A stretch of 53,259 bases of DNA from Erwinia sp. ErVv1 (lineage in GTDB: Bacteria > Pseudomonadota > Gammaproteobacteria > Enterobacterales > Enterobacteriaceae): NCBI RefSeq assembly GCF_900068895.1, contig NZ_CDPK01000002.1, positions 563,874 to 617,132 on the forward strand, given 5' to 3'. Within the stretch, counting starts at the first letter, position 1; each line of letters opens with the position of its first letter. This document shows positions 25,764 through 34,720 of this stretch, piece after piece. A program made the position numbers and the translations under genes. The notes under the pieces were generated by a model that saw only the letters and a list, made by a program, of their open reading frames with translations, was not told the origin of the DNA and made no database searches.

Positions 25764-25799
25764 TCAGGCCCACCCTGTTAATCAACAGGGTGGGCCTGA
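25764..25799 (-). terminator. Strong hairpin terminator after the PQQ lipoprotein gene
   Basis: A perfect 16-base stem (25764-25779 with 25784-25799) and a four-base loop start two bases after the stop codon of the reverse-strand gene. There is no long T-tract, but the stem is very stable; it also insulates the divergent operator region. Confidence 0.65.
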
Positions 25800-25801
25800 G
25801 T

Positions 25802-27124
25802 TTACTGGCCTGTCGCGGCGCTTACGCGCCAGACAACGTTGCCTGCATCATCGGCAATCAGCAGTCCGCCCTGCTTATCCTGCGTCAGACCCACCGGCAG
25901 CCCGCGCACCTTTTCCCGATCGTCGGAGAGGAAGCCGGTGACAACCGGTTTTGGTAGCCCCTGCGGCTTCCCGTCTTTGAACGCCACCCACACCACCTGG
26001 TAGCCATTCAGCGGCTTGCGGTTCCAGCTGCCGTGCTCGCTAATAAAGGCCCCGCCGCGCCAGGCGGCAGGCAGATTATCGCCGGTATAGAACCACAGAC
26101 CCAGCGGCGCGACATGGGAGCTGAGCGCGTAATCCGGCCGCAACGCCGCCTTAACCTTGTCAGGGCGCTGGGGTTTAACCCGGGTATCCACATGCTGACC
26201 GTAATAGCTCCACGGCCAGCCGTAAAAGCCATTTTCCTGCACCGACGTCATGTAATCCGGCACCAGATCGGCACCGATTTCATCACGCTCGTTAACCACG
26301 GCCCAGAGTTTCCCGGTCTGAGGTTCCCACTGAAGCCCGGTCGGGTTACGCAGCCCGCTGGCATAGATACGGCTGGCCCCGGTAGCGACATCTACTTCGA
26401 GAATGTCTGCACGGCGATATTCGGCCCCGATGCCGTTCTCAGTAATATTACTGTTTGAACCGACGCCAACGTACAGCTTGCTGCCATCGGGGCTGGCCAG
26501 CAGTGACTTCGTCCAGTGGTGGTTTATCGGCCCGCCCGGCAGGTCAGCCAGTTCGCTGCCCGGATCGGTGATCTGCGTGGCACCGCTGTCGTAATGATAT
26601 TTCATCAGCCCGTCGGCGTTTGCCACATAAAGCGTGTCACCGATGAGCTGTACGCCAAACGGCGAATGCAGATTTTGCAGGAAAATATGCTTCTCCCACG
26701 TTTTGCCATCGCCGCTGCTGTTGCGCAGTAGCGTAATGCGGTTACCGCCCTGCCCACCCTTACCGGCGGCCTTCTGCACCAGCCCGGTAATTAACTCCTT
26801 AGGCTGGCTAACCTGACCGGGTGGCGCGCTGCCCTCCACGACCAGCACGTCCCCATTGGGCAGCGTATAGAGCTGGCGCGGATGCAGCAGGTCGGCCGCG
26901 ATTTTCTCAATCTTCAACCCCTGCGCAACTTTGGGCGCTTCCCCCTTTTTCCACGGCTCGCCGTCAGGTACTTTCATTGGCGGCACCAGAAAGCTTTTTG
27001 CCGCGGGCAGTTCGGGGTTAGCCCCGGTCTGGCGGGCAGGATCGATTTTCGCCCCTTCGTCACATCCGGAAATCACCAGCGCAACCGAGAGGGCTAACAG
27101 AGATAGCACAGCGTTATTTTTCAT
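25802..27124 (-). CDS. PQQ-type soluble aldose/sorbosone dehydrogenase, lipoprotein
   Basis: 440 residues from the ATG at 27124, eight bases after GGGAG; an ATG at 27130 overlaps the upstream stop (ATGA) but is only two bases from that site. A lipoprotein signal ends in the lipobox VISGC, so the enzyme is membrane-anchored in the periplasm. The mature part is the six-bladed YliI/soluble glucose dehydrogenase propeller: LHPRQLYTLPNGDVLVVEGS, NRITLLRN, HHWTKSLLASPDGSKLYVGV, GLRNPTGLQWEP, ISEHGSWNRKPLNGYQV. It oxidises aldoses or sorbosone with PQQ. The upstream membrane gene overlaps it. Confidence 0.88.
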   Translation of the reverse strand: MKNNAVLSLLALSVALVISGCDEGAKIDPARQTGANPELPAAKSFLVPPMKVPDGEPWKKGEAPKVAQGLKIEKIAADLLHPRQLYTLPNGDVLVVEGSAPPGQVSQPKELITGLVQKAAGKGGQGGNRITLLRNSSGDGKTWEKHIFLQNLHSPFGVQLIGDTLYVANADGLMKYHYDSGATQITDPGSELADLPGGPINHHWTKSLLASPDGSKLYVGVGSNSNITENGIGAEYRRADILEVDVATGASRIYASGLRNPTGLQWEPQTGKLWAVVNERDEIGADLVPDYMTSVQENGFYGWPWSYYGQHVDTRVKPQRPDKVKAALRPDYALSSHVAPLGLWFYTGDNLPAAWRGGAFISEHGSWNRKPLNGYQVVWVAFKDGKPQGLPKPVVTGFLSDDREKVRGLPVGLTQDKQGGLLIADDAGNVVWRVSAATGQ

Positions 27125-27126
27125 TA

Positions 27127-27561
27127 TCATAGCTCCCTGACCGCGCGATCGCGCAGTGCAAGCTGCACGTTGGCGAACAGCATTAAAATGACCACAAGGG
27201 TCGACAGAATGACCCCGGTGGGCACCACGCCCCAGGCATCCCGGGTGTGGATAAATGCGTTGAATATGGCTAGCACAATCGCCACCAGCCATGCCCAGAA
27301 GTGGATTTTTATCGGCGATCCCTGCGGATAAGATACGCCCGTCCAGACCTGTATCAGGTTAATTATGCGCGGGATAATGGCAATAATCAGGCCGATAACA
27401 ATCAGCCAGCTGGCCGCGCGCGTCCAGGTCACTTCGGTGCTGAACAGATAGATAATATCGAAGATCCATGCCGCGACGAAAAAGCCCACCGGTAAGGGGT
27501 TTAACAGGGCGTAAACGGCCACGGCAAGGCTGGAGCGCCGGGGGATCACTTGAGATGTCAT
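27127..27561 (-). CDS. DUF2231-like inner-membrane protein
   Basis: 144 residues with four membrane helices (about 20-40, 50-70, 85-105, 112-132). It has the DUF2231 layout (LLNPLPVGFFVAAWIFDIIY at the start). Members often accompany periplasmic redox enzymes and may act as heme- or quinone-linked partners. The stop overlaps the start of the PQQ lipoprotein dehydrogenase, so the two are one operon, and it may accept electrons from it; that is inference. Confidence 0.75.
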   Translation of the reverse strand: MTSQVIPRRSSLAVAVYALLNPLPVGFFVAAWIFDIIYLFSTEVTWTRAASWLIVIGLIIAIIPRIINLIQVWTGVSYPQGSPIKIHFWAWLVAIVLAIFNAFIHTRDAWGVVPTGVILSTLVVILMLFANVQLALRDRAVREL

Positions 27562-28016
27562 TGCATGACTCCTTAATGCAGTAAAGGGCGACGGGTAGCC
27601 GTCGGTACGCAGTCATGTAAAATATTAGTAAACTTAGTGATTTTATGTTGTTAAATGTGAAGATAATTAATTGCATATTTACATTGTCGCCTGGGAACGG
27701 ACGATGCGTTGCGGTGGGATGGAACAGGGATCGGATTAATCAGGCAGCGCAGGTGAGTGTTAAGGGCAGCAAAAGCTGGAGGGTTGGGAATCTGAGGCGT
27801 CAGACTGAGGCATCAGGAAGTCAGGAAGTCAGGAAGTCAGGAAGTCACTGGCAGGATAAGCCCCTGCACTGACGCCAGCAGGGACTGCGCAGCGAATCAG
27901 CCGCTACACAGCCCCTTATTTGTCTCACGCAGCCCACGCCCGGCTTAACTTCTCCTGAGATGGGTCGCGCCGTACGACGTTACTGGTGCAGAAGCCCTTA
28001 CAGGGCTGTATGTCAC
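27562..28016. other. Intergenic region with an 8-bp microsatellite
   Basis: About 455 bases with no credible gene. The only structure is four tandem copies of CAGGAAGT at 27814-27845. The rest looks like the promoter of the DUF2231 gene on the left and downstream sequence of the aldehyde dehydrogenase on the right. Confidence 0.5.
27814..27845. repeat. Four perfect tandem copies of an 8-bp unit
   Basis: CAGGAAGT repeated at 27814, 27822, 27830 and 27838. As it lies in non-coding DNA it is not a phase-variation switch for a reading frame, but its length could vary between strains. Confidence 0.9.
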
Positions 28017-29408
28017 TCAGGAAGCCTGCCACACGGTCTGTACGTTAGTGAACTCGCGTACGCCAAAATGCGACAGCTCACGACCAAAACCGCTCTGTTT
28101 AACGCCGCCAATTGGGACGCGCGGATCGGAAAAGCTCGGTGAGTTGATAAACACGCCGCCGGTTTCAATCTGCGCGGCCAGTCGGGTAGCACGCTCAGTA
28201 TCGCGGCTCCACAGGCTGCCCCCGAGGCCAAAGGCAGAATCATTCGCCAGCTCAATGGCATGGTCAGCGTCCTTCGCCACAATCAGCGAAGCCACCGGGC
28301 CAAACAGTTCCTGGGTAAAGCTGGTCATGCCGGGCCTGACGTTGCTGAGCACGGTAGGCGCATAGAAGTTAGCCTCGCCCGGCAGCGCATGGCCGCCCAG
28401 CAGGCACTCTGCCCCTTCTGCGAGAGTCGCTTCAACCTGTGCATGCAGCTCATCACGCAGATCGTAGCGCGCCATCGGGCCGACAAAGGTTGATTCGTCG
28501 CGCGGATCGCCCACCTTGATCGCCCCGACGGCCTCAACAAACTTATCGCGGAATTCAGCGAACACGCTCTCTTCGACGATAATACGCTTGGCAGCGATAC
28601 AGATCTGCCCGCTGTTGCTAAAGCGTCCAATCACCGCCCCCTTCACCGCCGCGTCGATATCCGCGTCGGCCAGCACGATAAAGGCGTCTGCCCCACCCAG
28701 CTCCAGCACGCTCTTTTTGATCGCCGCACCGGCCAGCCCGGCCACCGCCGCCCCGGCGCGCACGCTACCGGTCAGCGTCACGGCAGCGATTCGCGGATCG
28801 TTGATGATTTTCGCCACGCTATCGTTGTCTGCATTTACCACGTGGAACAGCCCATCGGGTACGCCGGCCTTAAGCAGAACGGATTGCAGCAGCAGAGAGC
28901 TGCCCATCACGTTAGGCGCGGGCTTGAGCAGATAGCTGTTGCCTGCCAGGATAATCGGTATCGCGCCGCGCAGCACCTGCCAGACCGGAAAGTTCCAGGG
29001 CATCACTGCCAGAACAGGGCCGAGGGGAAGATACTGAACAAAGGCTTTGTTCTCCCCTGCCTGCACCGGCTCATCCGCCAGGAAGGCCGGACCGTTCCCG
29101 GCATACCATTCACACAGGCTGGCGCTCTTTTCCACTTCGGCCAGCCCCTGAGAAACCGGCTTGCCCATTTCGTCCGCCATGCTTTCTGCCAGCGCGCGTG
29201 CCTGCTGTCGCAGACCACCCGCAATGTTTAGCAGCAGTCGGGTACGCTTTTCCAGGTCGCTGACGCGCCACCCCTTGAATGCACCTGCGGTTTTTTCCAG
29301 CGCGGTTTCCACCTCTGCGGCCGTTGCGAAAGGCATCTGCTGCGTCACTTCCCCGGTAAAGGGATTGCGCGTAACGGCACTGGCTGGCGTATTGGTTGCT
29401 GTATTCAT
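28017..29408 (-). CDS. sad: Succinate semialdehyde dehydrogenase, NAD-type (YneI)
   Basis: 463 residues. The aldehyde dehydrogenase fold is plain: MPWNFPVWQVLRGAIPIILA (cofactor and oxyanion Asn), VTLTGSVRAGAAVAG, the general-base LELGGADAF and nucleophile-bearing SGQICIAAKR, then ELFGPVASLIVAKDADHAIE. It closely matches E. coli Sad, which oxidises succinate semialdehyde to succinate in GABA/putrescine use. A ptrR/yneJ-like regulator is encoded divergently, as next to sad in E. coli, supporting the assignment. Confidence 0.9.
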   Translation of the reverse strand: MNTATNTPASAVTRNPFTGEVTQQMPFATAAEVETALEKTAGAFKGWRVSDLEKRTRLLLNIAGGLRQQARALAESMADEMGKPVSQGLAEVEKSASLCEWYAGNGPAFLADEPVQAGENKAFVQYLPLGPVLAVMPWNFPVWQVLRGAIPIILAGNSYLLKPAPNVMGSSLLLQSVLLKAGVPDGLFHVVNADNDSVAKIINDPRIAAVTLTGSVRAGAAVAGLAGAAIKKSVLELGGADAFIVLADADIDAAVKGAVIGRFSNSGQICIAAKRIIVEESVFAEFRDKFVEAVGAIKVGDPRDESTFVGPMARYDLRDELHAQVEATLAEGAECLLGGHALPGEANFYAPTVLSNVRPGMTSFTQELFGPVASLIVAKDADHAIELANDSAFGLGGSLWSRDTERATRLAAQIETGGVFINSPSFSDPRVPIGGVKQSGFGRELSHFGVREFTNVQTVWQAS

Positions 29409-29543
29409 TAAATCTCCCGTTAGCCGGGCAATCAGGCCCTGGCGGTAGTCAGTTGAGATGCGATTCCTGACATTCTAGCCTTGCGCATGGTTCCTGAAAA
29501 ATGAATAATAATGAAAATATCCTGCTCAATATGAGAATGAATA

Positions 29544-30407
29544 ATGGATCTGACCCAGCTGGAAGTGTTCCGCGCCGTGGCGGAAGAAGGTAGCGTCACC
29601 GCGGCCGCCGAAAGGCTGCACCGCGTGCCCTCCAATATCTCGACCCGCCTGCGACAGCTGGAGGAGGATCTGGGTACGCCGCTGTTCAGCCGGGAAAAGC
29701 TGCGGCTGCATATTACCGATGCGGGGAGAACCCTGCTGGATTACGCCATCCGCATTCTGGCGCTGACCGAGGAGGCCAGGCAGCGGGTCACCCACCAGCA
29801 GCCCGCCGGAATATTTACCCTCGGCGCCATTGAGAGCACCGCGGCCGTCAGGCTGCCGCAGCTGATTGCGCGCTACCATCAGCAGTGGCCGGACGTGGAG
29901 CTGGATCTCTCCACCGGCCCCTCTGGCGATATGACCGACGGTCTGTTTTCAGGGCGCTTCAGCGCGGTGTTTATCGACGGGCCGCCGAAGCATCCTCAGC
30001 TGGATGGCGTGGCGGCTTTTGCCGAGGAGATGGTGCTGATCTCCTCGCTTAATCATCCGCCGGTGCCCAATGCCGCCTCGGTTTCCGGCTCGACCATTTA
30101 CGCCTTTCGCGCCAACTGTTCATACCGACGCCGCTTTGAAAACTGGTTTGCCGCGGAACATGCCGCGCCGGGCAAGATTTTCGAAATGGAGTCCTACCAC
30201 GGTATTCTCGCCTGCGTCAGCGCGGGCGCAGGTCTGGCAATGGTGCCGCGCAGCATGCTGGAGAGCATGCCCGGCCGGGAGAGCGTGGCAGCCTGGCCGC
30301 TGGCTGAGGATGCCGGGCTACTGGATATCTGGCTGGTATGGCGTAAAGGCTACGCATCCGGCAACCTGCGGGCGATGGTCGCGATGCTTGAGGACGCTTC
30401 GCAGTAG
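29544..30407 (+). CDS. ptrR: LysR-family regulator PtrR (YneJ)
   Basis: 287 residues. An N-terminal helix-turn-helix (MDLTQLEVFRAVAEEGSVTA, AAERLHRVPSNISTRLRQLE) is followed by the LysR effector domain. Stretches such as IYAFRANCSYRRRFENWF and EMESYHGILACVSAGAG match E. coli YneJ (PtrR), which controls sad and putrescine/GABA genes. It diverges from sad with a 135-base gap that holds both promoters. Its ribosome-binding site is weak (GAGAATGA). Confidence 0.9.
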   Translation: MDLTQLEVFRAVAEEGSVTAAAERLHRVPSNISTRLRQLEEDLGTPLFSREKLRLHITDAGRTLLDYAIRILALTEEARQRVTHQQPAGIFTLGAIESTAAVRLPQLIARYHQQWPDVELDLSTGPSGDMTDGLFSGRFSAVFIDGPPKHPQLDGVAAFAEEMVLISSLNHPPVPNAASVSGSTIYAFRANCSYRRRFENWFAAEHAAPGKIFEMESYHGILACVSAGAGLAMVPRSMLESMPGRESVAAWPLAEDAGLLDIWLVWRKGYASGNLRAMVAMLEDASQ

Positions 30408-30450
30408 CCAATCACGCATCGTGAGCCTGGATACCAATGGAGCCGAACTG

Positions 30451-30798
30451 ATGAGAACAGTTGAGTTACTGCAGTACATCCTGCAACCTGGTACCGGGCA
30501 GGAATTTCATGAAATCATGGCCGGGAAAAGTGCGCCTCTCCATCGTGAGGCTGGTATCGACATCGTTGCCTTTGGCTGCTCTCTGCATGATGAGGATTCG
30601 TACTACCTGATCCGGGCATTCGATGACATTGAGCATATGAAGGCAGCGCAGGAAGCATTTTACGGGAATGAGGTATGGCAGAAGGGACCTCGAACGGCAA
30701 TCATCGAACGGATTAAAACCAGCGTAAAGTCAGTCATGATACTGCCAGAAACAGTGATTGACGGACTGAGGAATTCAGTAACGGCTGACTTATATTAA
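30451..30798 (+). CDS. NIPSNAP-like small protein
   Basis: 115 residues from the ATG at 30451, with GGAG eight bases upstream. The sequence has the ferredoxin-like dimeric alpha/beta-barrel look of NIPSNAP/antibiotic-monooxygenase proteins: VELLQYILQPGTGQEFHEIM, YYLIRAFDDIEHMKAAQEAF, GPRTAIIERI. Function unknown. It lies 43 bases after the ptrR gene on the same strand and may be co-transcribed. The reading frame extends upstream inside ptrR, but this is a shadow. Confidence 0.75.
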   Translation: MRTVELLQYILQPGTGQEFHEIMAGKSAPLHREAGIDIVAFGCSLHDEDSYYLIRAFDDIEHMKAAQEAFYGNEVWQKGPRTAIIERIKTSVKSVMILPETVIDGLRNSVTADLY

Positions 30799-31557
30799 AT
30801 ACGAGGGACCGGAAAGATTGCGGCAGAATCGCTATTCAATGTACTGGCTGAAACGCAGAAGGTAGCCATGCGGTTCCAGTAGGGTTAGTTTGTATCAGTC
30901 ATGTTTTTTCATCCTTTTTTGACTGAAGCAGCATACAACAGATGCCTTTTGCAGTGTCAAAGCTAAGTAGAAGTGACCGGAATGTTATGTTTAATGTGAT
31001 GGTAATAATCAGTCATTATTAGCGAAACGTCTGCTTTTCGCTCAATTCGGCCCGTTAGCCGTTAGTTAAGTTAGCGTTGCATCGACTCGTTAAACTCATA
31101 GCGCTTTGCCGACCTGGGTTTCGTTCAGGTAGGAGGCCGCGGTTTTACCGTTTGCATGAGGTTATCCTTCAGCTGTTGTGTCGGAAAAGCATAACGCAGA
31201 GTGATTTATTTGATCAGGTGGGGTAATTCACATGGGTTTATTAGGTGAGTTCATTAATTTAGAGGGAGTGACGGTCGTCTTTGTGCTGCGAGTTAAAACC
31301 CGGCAAGAAGGCGGAGGGAACCGACTTCCTTTGTTACCCATTCTGATAACTTAAGAGGTTGTCCGGGTGTGACAATATTTCGGTATTCATGGGTTTACGC
31401 CTTTATCTGACAGAGGTACTTTTGAGTTACCTGTTTTACCTGACAACCTTACCGATCGCAGCGAGCCTGTGCGGTGTGGTGCGTCAAACTGACACACGAT
31501 AACACCATCTCTATGGGTCCTGGTTTTAAACATCATCCACCACTACGGAAATTCAAT
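30799..31557. other. Long intergenic region with degenerate hairpin-repeat copy
   Basis: About 760 bases. At 31027-31060 a degenerate copy of the accessory-zone repeat begins (GTCTGCTTTTCGCTCA). A 40-codon frame from 31231 has no match that I recognise. No other feature seen; it marks the left edge of the accessory zone. Confidence 0.4.
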
Positions 31558-32457
31558 ATGCTGCAGTCTTCATCCGTTCGCTTCAGGGTGGCGGTTATCC
31601 TCCGGGCCTGCATGGCACTCACCACTGCTGCCATTGTGGCCATCAGCGCAGGTTCCCCACTGGGCACCTTCCGTGAAATCATGTCCAGTCCGGGGTTATA
31701 TATTGATATCTTCTTCCTGCTGCTCCTGATTTTTACCTTGTGGAATGTTGCCTGTGTTTTCGTTGACGGAGGTCCCCTGAGCGGAGCGATTAACGGCCTC
31801 ATACTCTGGATCGCTGCAGGCGCATTTGATGTGATGGATGAAATAGTCAGTCAACCGCGATGGGTAGGCTACTTCTGCGAAGATTTGTTTAAGCTGTCCG
31901 GAATGCTTCTCACCGTTATTAGCGTCTATTGCATCATCATGCGGATGAATTCACGTTTTTCCGTGGCGCAGACCAGCGCCATGCATGATGAACTCACCCG
32001 GCTTCCTAATCGGCGTTATTTTGTGGAAACCCTCAGCAGCACGACCAGTGCACAGCTGTCCATGATGATCATCGATATTGATTTTTTCAAGCACATCAAT
32101 GACCGGTGGGGGCATGATGTCGGTGATGGTGTTTTGTCCAAATTCGGCGGACAGCTGGCGGGTATCAGTGGGCCTGCACTGAAAGTTTTCCGTATCGGTG
32201 GAGAGGAATTTGCGGTAATCGGCGAGGGGCTTTCCCGGTATGAGGTGATTCGCTATGCAGAATCCATCTGCAGGAATGCCCGGAACATCATACTGGATGA
32301 TGGTCAGGGTATCTCCGTCAGTATCGGGGTTGCTTTCCAGAAAGTTGGGGAAAGCCAGCAGTCGTTAATGAAAAAAACCGACATAGCGCTCTACCGGGCA
32401 AAGGAAAACGGACGAAACAGAATTGAGTTGGCCGGCAATGAAAGGTCTGTATCTTAA
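31558..32457 (+). CDS. Membrane diguanylate cyclase (GGDEF)
   Basis: 299 residues from the ATG at 31558; a GTG at 31474 is in frame but its 28 extra residues are not protein-like. Four N-terminal membrane helices (within about residues 8-140) are followed by a complete GGDEF domain: HDELTRLPNRRYF, IDIDFFKHINDRWGHDVGD, and the active-site GGEEF at 214-218, with no RxxD inhibitory site in the usual position. It should make cyclic di-GMP from GTP at the membrane and so favour biofilm over motility. The membrane sensor part matches no domain I know. Stands alone. Confidence 0.88.
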   Translation: MLQSSSVRFRVAVILRACMALTTAAIVAISAGSPLGTFREIMSSPGLYIDIFFLLLLIFTLWNVACVFVDGGPLSGAINGLILWIAAGAFDVMDEIVSQPRWVGYFCEDLFKLSGMLLTVISVYCIIMRMNSRFSVAQTSAMHDELTRLPNRRYFVETLSSTTSAQLSMMIIDIDFFKHINDRWGHDVGDGVLSKFGGQLAGISGPALKVFRIGGEEFAVIGEGLSRYEVIRYAESICRNARNIILDDGQGISVSIGVAFQKVGESQQSLMKKTDIALYRAKENGRNRIELAGNERSVS

Positions 32458-32578
32458 CCCTGTTCAGATATCCTCCTGACAATAACGTAATTTCCGCCCT
32501 TTCGCACCCTGTCAGGGTCAGTCGTAAAATACACAGGGATAGAGTAATCGAAGAGTTTTGCATTAGATAAAAATGACA

Positions 32579-32606
32579 TTTACATCACAAGTGAACTCAC
32601 TATAAT
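32579..32606 (+). promoter_or_regulatory. Strong sigma-70 promoter
   Basis: TTTACA (32579-32584), 16-base spacer, perfect TATAAT (32601-32606). The expected start is about 32613, only about 25 bases before a terminator hairpin. Confidence 0.6.
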
Positions 32607-32612
32607 CGCCGA

Positions 32613-32669
32613 AAAATTAAGCTCTCCGATTCGACGGCAGGGATGAGATGTCACCCTGCCGGTTTTTTT
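32613..32669 (+). ncRNA. Candidate short RNA or leader attenuator
   Basis: A good promoter ends at 32606 and a rho-independent terminator runs 32636-32669, leaving a predicted transcript of about 57 bases with an unstructured 5' part and a terminal hairpin. There is no room for a protein. Either it is a small RNA, or it is the attenuated leader of the former gene now left as the umuD fragment just downstream. Confidence 0.35.
32636..32669 (+). terminator. Rho-independent terminator
   Basis: GGCAGGG (32636-32642), 11-base loop, CCCTGCC (32654-32660), GG, then TTTTTTT. Perfect stem with a T-tract. Confidence 0.85.
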
Positions 32670-32675
32670 ATGTGA

Positions 32676-33005
32676 CACAGCGATTTATCGCTGGTGTGCA
32701 GCGCCAGGCCACAGCACGGAGATATCGTTGTGGCCAGCGTACAGGGGGAATTTATGATCAAATGGCTTCTGCGGACGCCGAGACTGGCACTGAAGCCCAT
32801 GAACCCTCATGGTCGCCGATTCATGTCTAATGAGATGTATAATCGCGACTCTCTCAATACGTTTAACGCCGAGCCGGCAAGGTCAAAAGACTCCGCAGCG
32901 CTGCTCGGCGCGATGAAAAAGCATCACCCTGAGAGGCAATGCCCGCGTCAATTGAGCTCGGGGCGAAGTTCGCTTTATGCTCAGATTGGACCTTCTGCCC
33001 AGTGA
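32676..33005 (+). pseudogene. umuD (S24 peptidase) C-terminal fragment
   Basis: In frame after a TGA at 32673 the translation reads SDLSLVCSARPQHGDIVVAS, then VQGEFMIKWLLRTPRLALKP and MNP, which follows the UmuD C-terminal core ([20 protein letters not shown] and LRPTVQLIPMN in E. coli). The N-terminal cleavage region and the catalytic Ser are absent, and after about residue 50 the similarity stops and the frame runs into a copy of the hairpin repeat. It is a remnant of a mutagenesis operon; no umuC follows. Confidence 0.6.
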
Positions 33006-33041
33006 GTCAGTCAGCTCCGTGCCAGAAGCGGAAGTAGCTAA
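32968..33041. repeat. Accessory-zone double-hairpin repeat, copy 2
   Basis: A diverged full-length copy: GTTCGCTTTATGCTCAGATT, then TCAGCTCCGTGCCAGAAGCG and GAAGTAGCTAAC. It overlaps the tail of the umuD fragment's reading frame. Confidence 0.6.
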
Positions 33042-33307
33042 CAACAGTCGGTGTCAATCATCGGGGAGCAGGTCACATATAAATAGTCAGATGGTTAGTT
33101 CAACCAAGTCATGAACTCCACGGTAGATGTGGATATGAGATTTAATGGGCTCGGAGTCGCTCTACTGCGTATTGGCAGCCATCCGCCTAAATCGGCTGAA
33201 AGTAACCTCTCATACCAATGATATTTTTGGTCATATCAAGTCAGACTAATAATTTCCCCCCTGTTGCCGATACCATTAGTTCTCAGTCAATATATGAAGG
33301 AACATGT

Positions 33308-34720
33308 ATGTACTTCGTTCGACCTGCATTTCGCCCGCTTATTTTTCTGTCGCTCTTCCCTCTTGCTTTCTCTCAGGCTGCTGAAAAGCCCACATTGACA
33401 GGCGGCGGTACGAATCCCTTATCCATTGTCAGAATTCACGATCGTGTGAATTATATGGTGTCTCTGAACTTCAGCAACGGAAAGACAGCTCAGCAATGGC
33501 GTTCTGTTGACTGTAAACAGGGGAAGGCACAGCTTCTGTACATGGATTTATTGAATGACCAGGGCTATACCTCCACGCGCTCATACGGCAACAGCTATCT
33601 GCGATATGCACCGGCACAGGATGATAAGCAAATGACACCGGAGGATGTCCGTACGGTTTGTCAGCTCCCCATAAAAGAGGTCAGGTGGGAAAAGTTATCC
33701 GCCACGTCAGAGGTTGGCATCACCAATCTGGTCGATGTGAATAGCATTCAGCACACTGGCGATAACTTATCCGTGCGCATGGGGTATGACATGGCAGATA
33801 TCGTCTGGGAGCCGCCTTACGACGCGCCGCTGGTATTAAAGATTGAACACTACATATACAACTGCAAGACCCATCAGGGTAAGGCTGTTGCAGCGATGAA
33901 CTTTGACAACGAGGGGCGCGTGACGGACTCACTCATAACGGCTGACATTGTTCGCCGCCAAAGTAGCTTTGAAATCACCTCTCAGATGATGAAGCGCTTC
34001 GGGGAGTTCTGCGATTTACCCTCCGGGAAAAAATTTACTGCCGAAGGGCATTTTGTGCCTGCCGCGAATAAGCGGGCGTCAACGGTGATGGGGCCATCAA
34101 TGCCCGACCTGAGCAATAATAATCCGCAGTGGCTGAAAAAATATCCTCTTACTGCTGCCATTGAGCATCAGGCTCAGTCATTGATTAAACCCTGGGCGCT
34201 TCCACGCTTCAAACAGGTTCGTTATACCGAAGTCAGCGCGCTCGCTAAGGTCGCCGTGCAGTTGGATGCGCAACCCGATGGTTACGTACGCAAGCTGGAA
34301 GATTACGGTATCTGGACGGTGCAACGGTTAACGCTGGCCAATCTGCTACAGCTTAAATACACCATGTCCATTAGCTCTGGGGCATCGTTGCTCAATAAAT
34401 TACAGACGGATCTGCGCTTCCCGCTAGTCACAGGGCAACGTTATCAGGCGCAGTGGGAAAGTATTGACGCCGATAAGAAAGTCACGGCTTCCACATTACG
34501 ATGTGAAGTGACAAACGAGGGCGATGCAAATACCCTTTCGCCGGTGTTCGGCGGGAAATATCTGTTAGTTGAGTGCAGTGCAACCAATGAGGGACAAGTG
34601 TCCAGCAGTGACAAACTAGCCTGGATCCAGGAGCTTAATATCTTCGTTCCAATCACTATGCAGGTCGGTGATAAGCCTGAAACCCCGGTGAGACTGGAAA
34701 ATGTCAGTGTGATCCGTTAA
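33308..34720 (+). CDS. Exported protein of unknown function
   Basis: 470 residues from the ATG at 33308, with AAGGAA seven bases upstream. A signal peptide (MYFVRPAFRPLIFLSLFPLA, cleavage after SQA near residue 23) sends it to the periplasm or beyond. The mature part has two regions with similar spacing of cysteines (QQWRSVDCKQGKAQLL; YIYNCKTHQGKAVAAMNFD followed by FGEFCDLPSGK), suggesting disulfides and possibly a duplicated domain, and a beta-rich C-terminal half. I recognise no family. It is a single gene inside the repeat-rich accessory zone. Confidence 0.8.
   Translation: MYFVRPAFRPLIFLSLFPLAFSQAAEKPTLTGGGTNPLSIVRIHDRVNYMVSLNFSNGKTAQQWRSVDCKQGKAQLLYMDLLNDQGYTSTRSYGNSYLRYAPAQDDKQMTPEDVRTVCQLPIKEVRWEKLSATSEVGITNLVDVNSIQHTGDNLSVRMGYDMADIVWEPPYDAPLVLKIEHYIYNCKTHQGKAVAAMNFDNEGRVTDSLITADIVRRQSSFEITSQMMKRFGEFCDLPSGKKFTAEGHFVPAANKRASTVMGPSMPDLSNNNPQWLKKYPLTAAIEHQAQSLIKPWALPRFKQVRYTEVSALAKVAVQLDAQPDGYVRKLEDYGIWTVQRLTLANLLQLKYTMSISSGASLLNKLQTDLRFPLVTGQRYQAQWESIDADKKVTASTLRCEVTNEGDANTLSPVFGGKYLLVECSATNEGQVSSSDKLAWIQELNIFVPITMQVGDKPETPVRLENVSVIR

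Noticed and set aside
27814-27845. Four 8-bp repeats considered as a CRISPR-like array
   Set aside because: Units are directly adjacent, with no spacers, and far too short.
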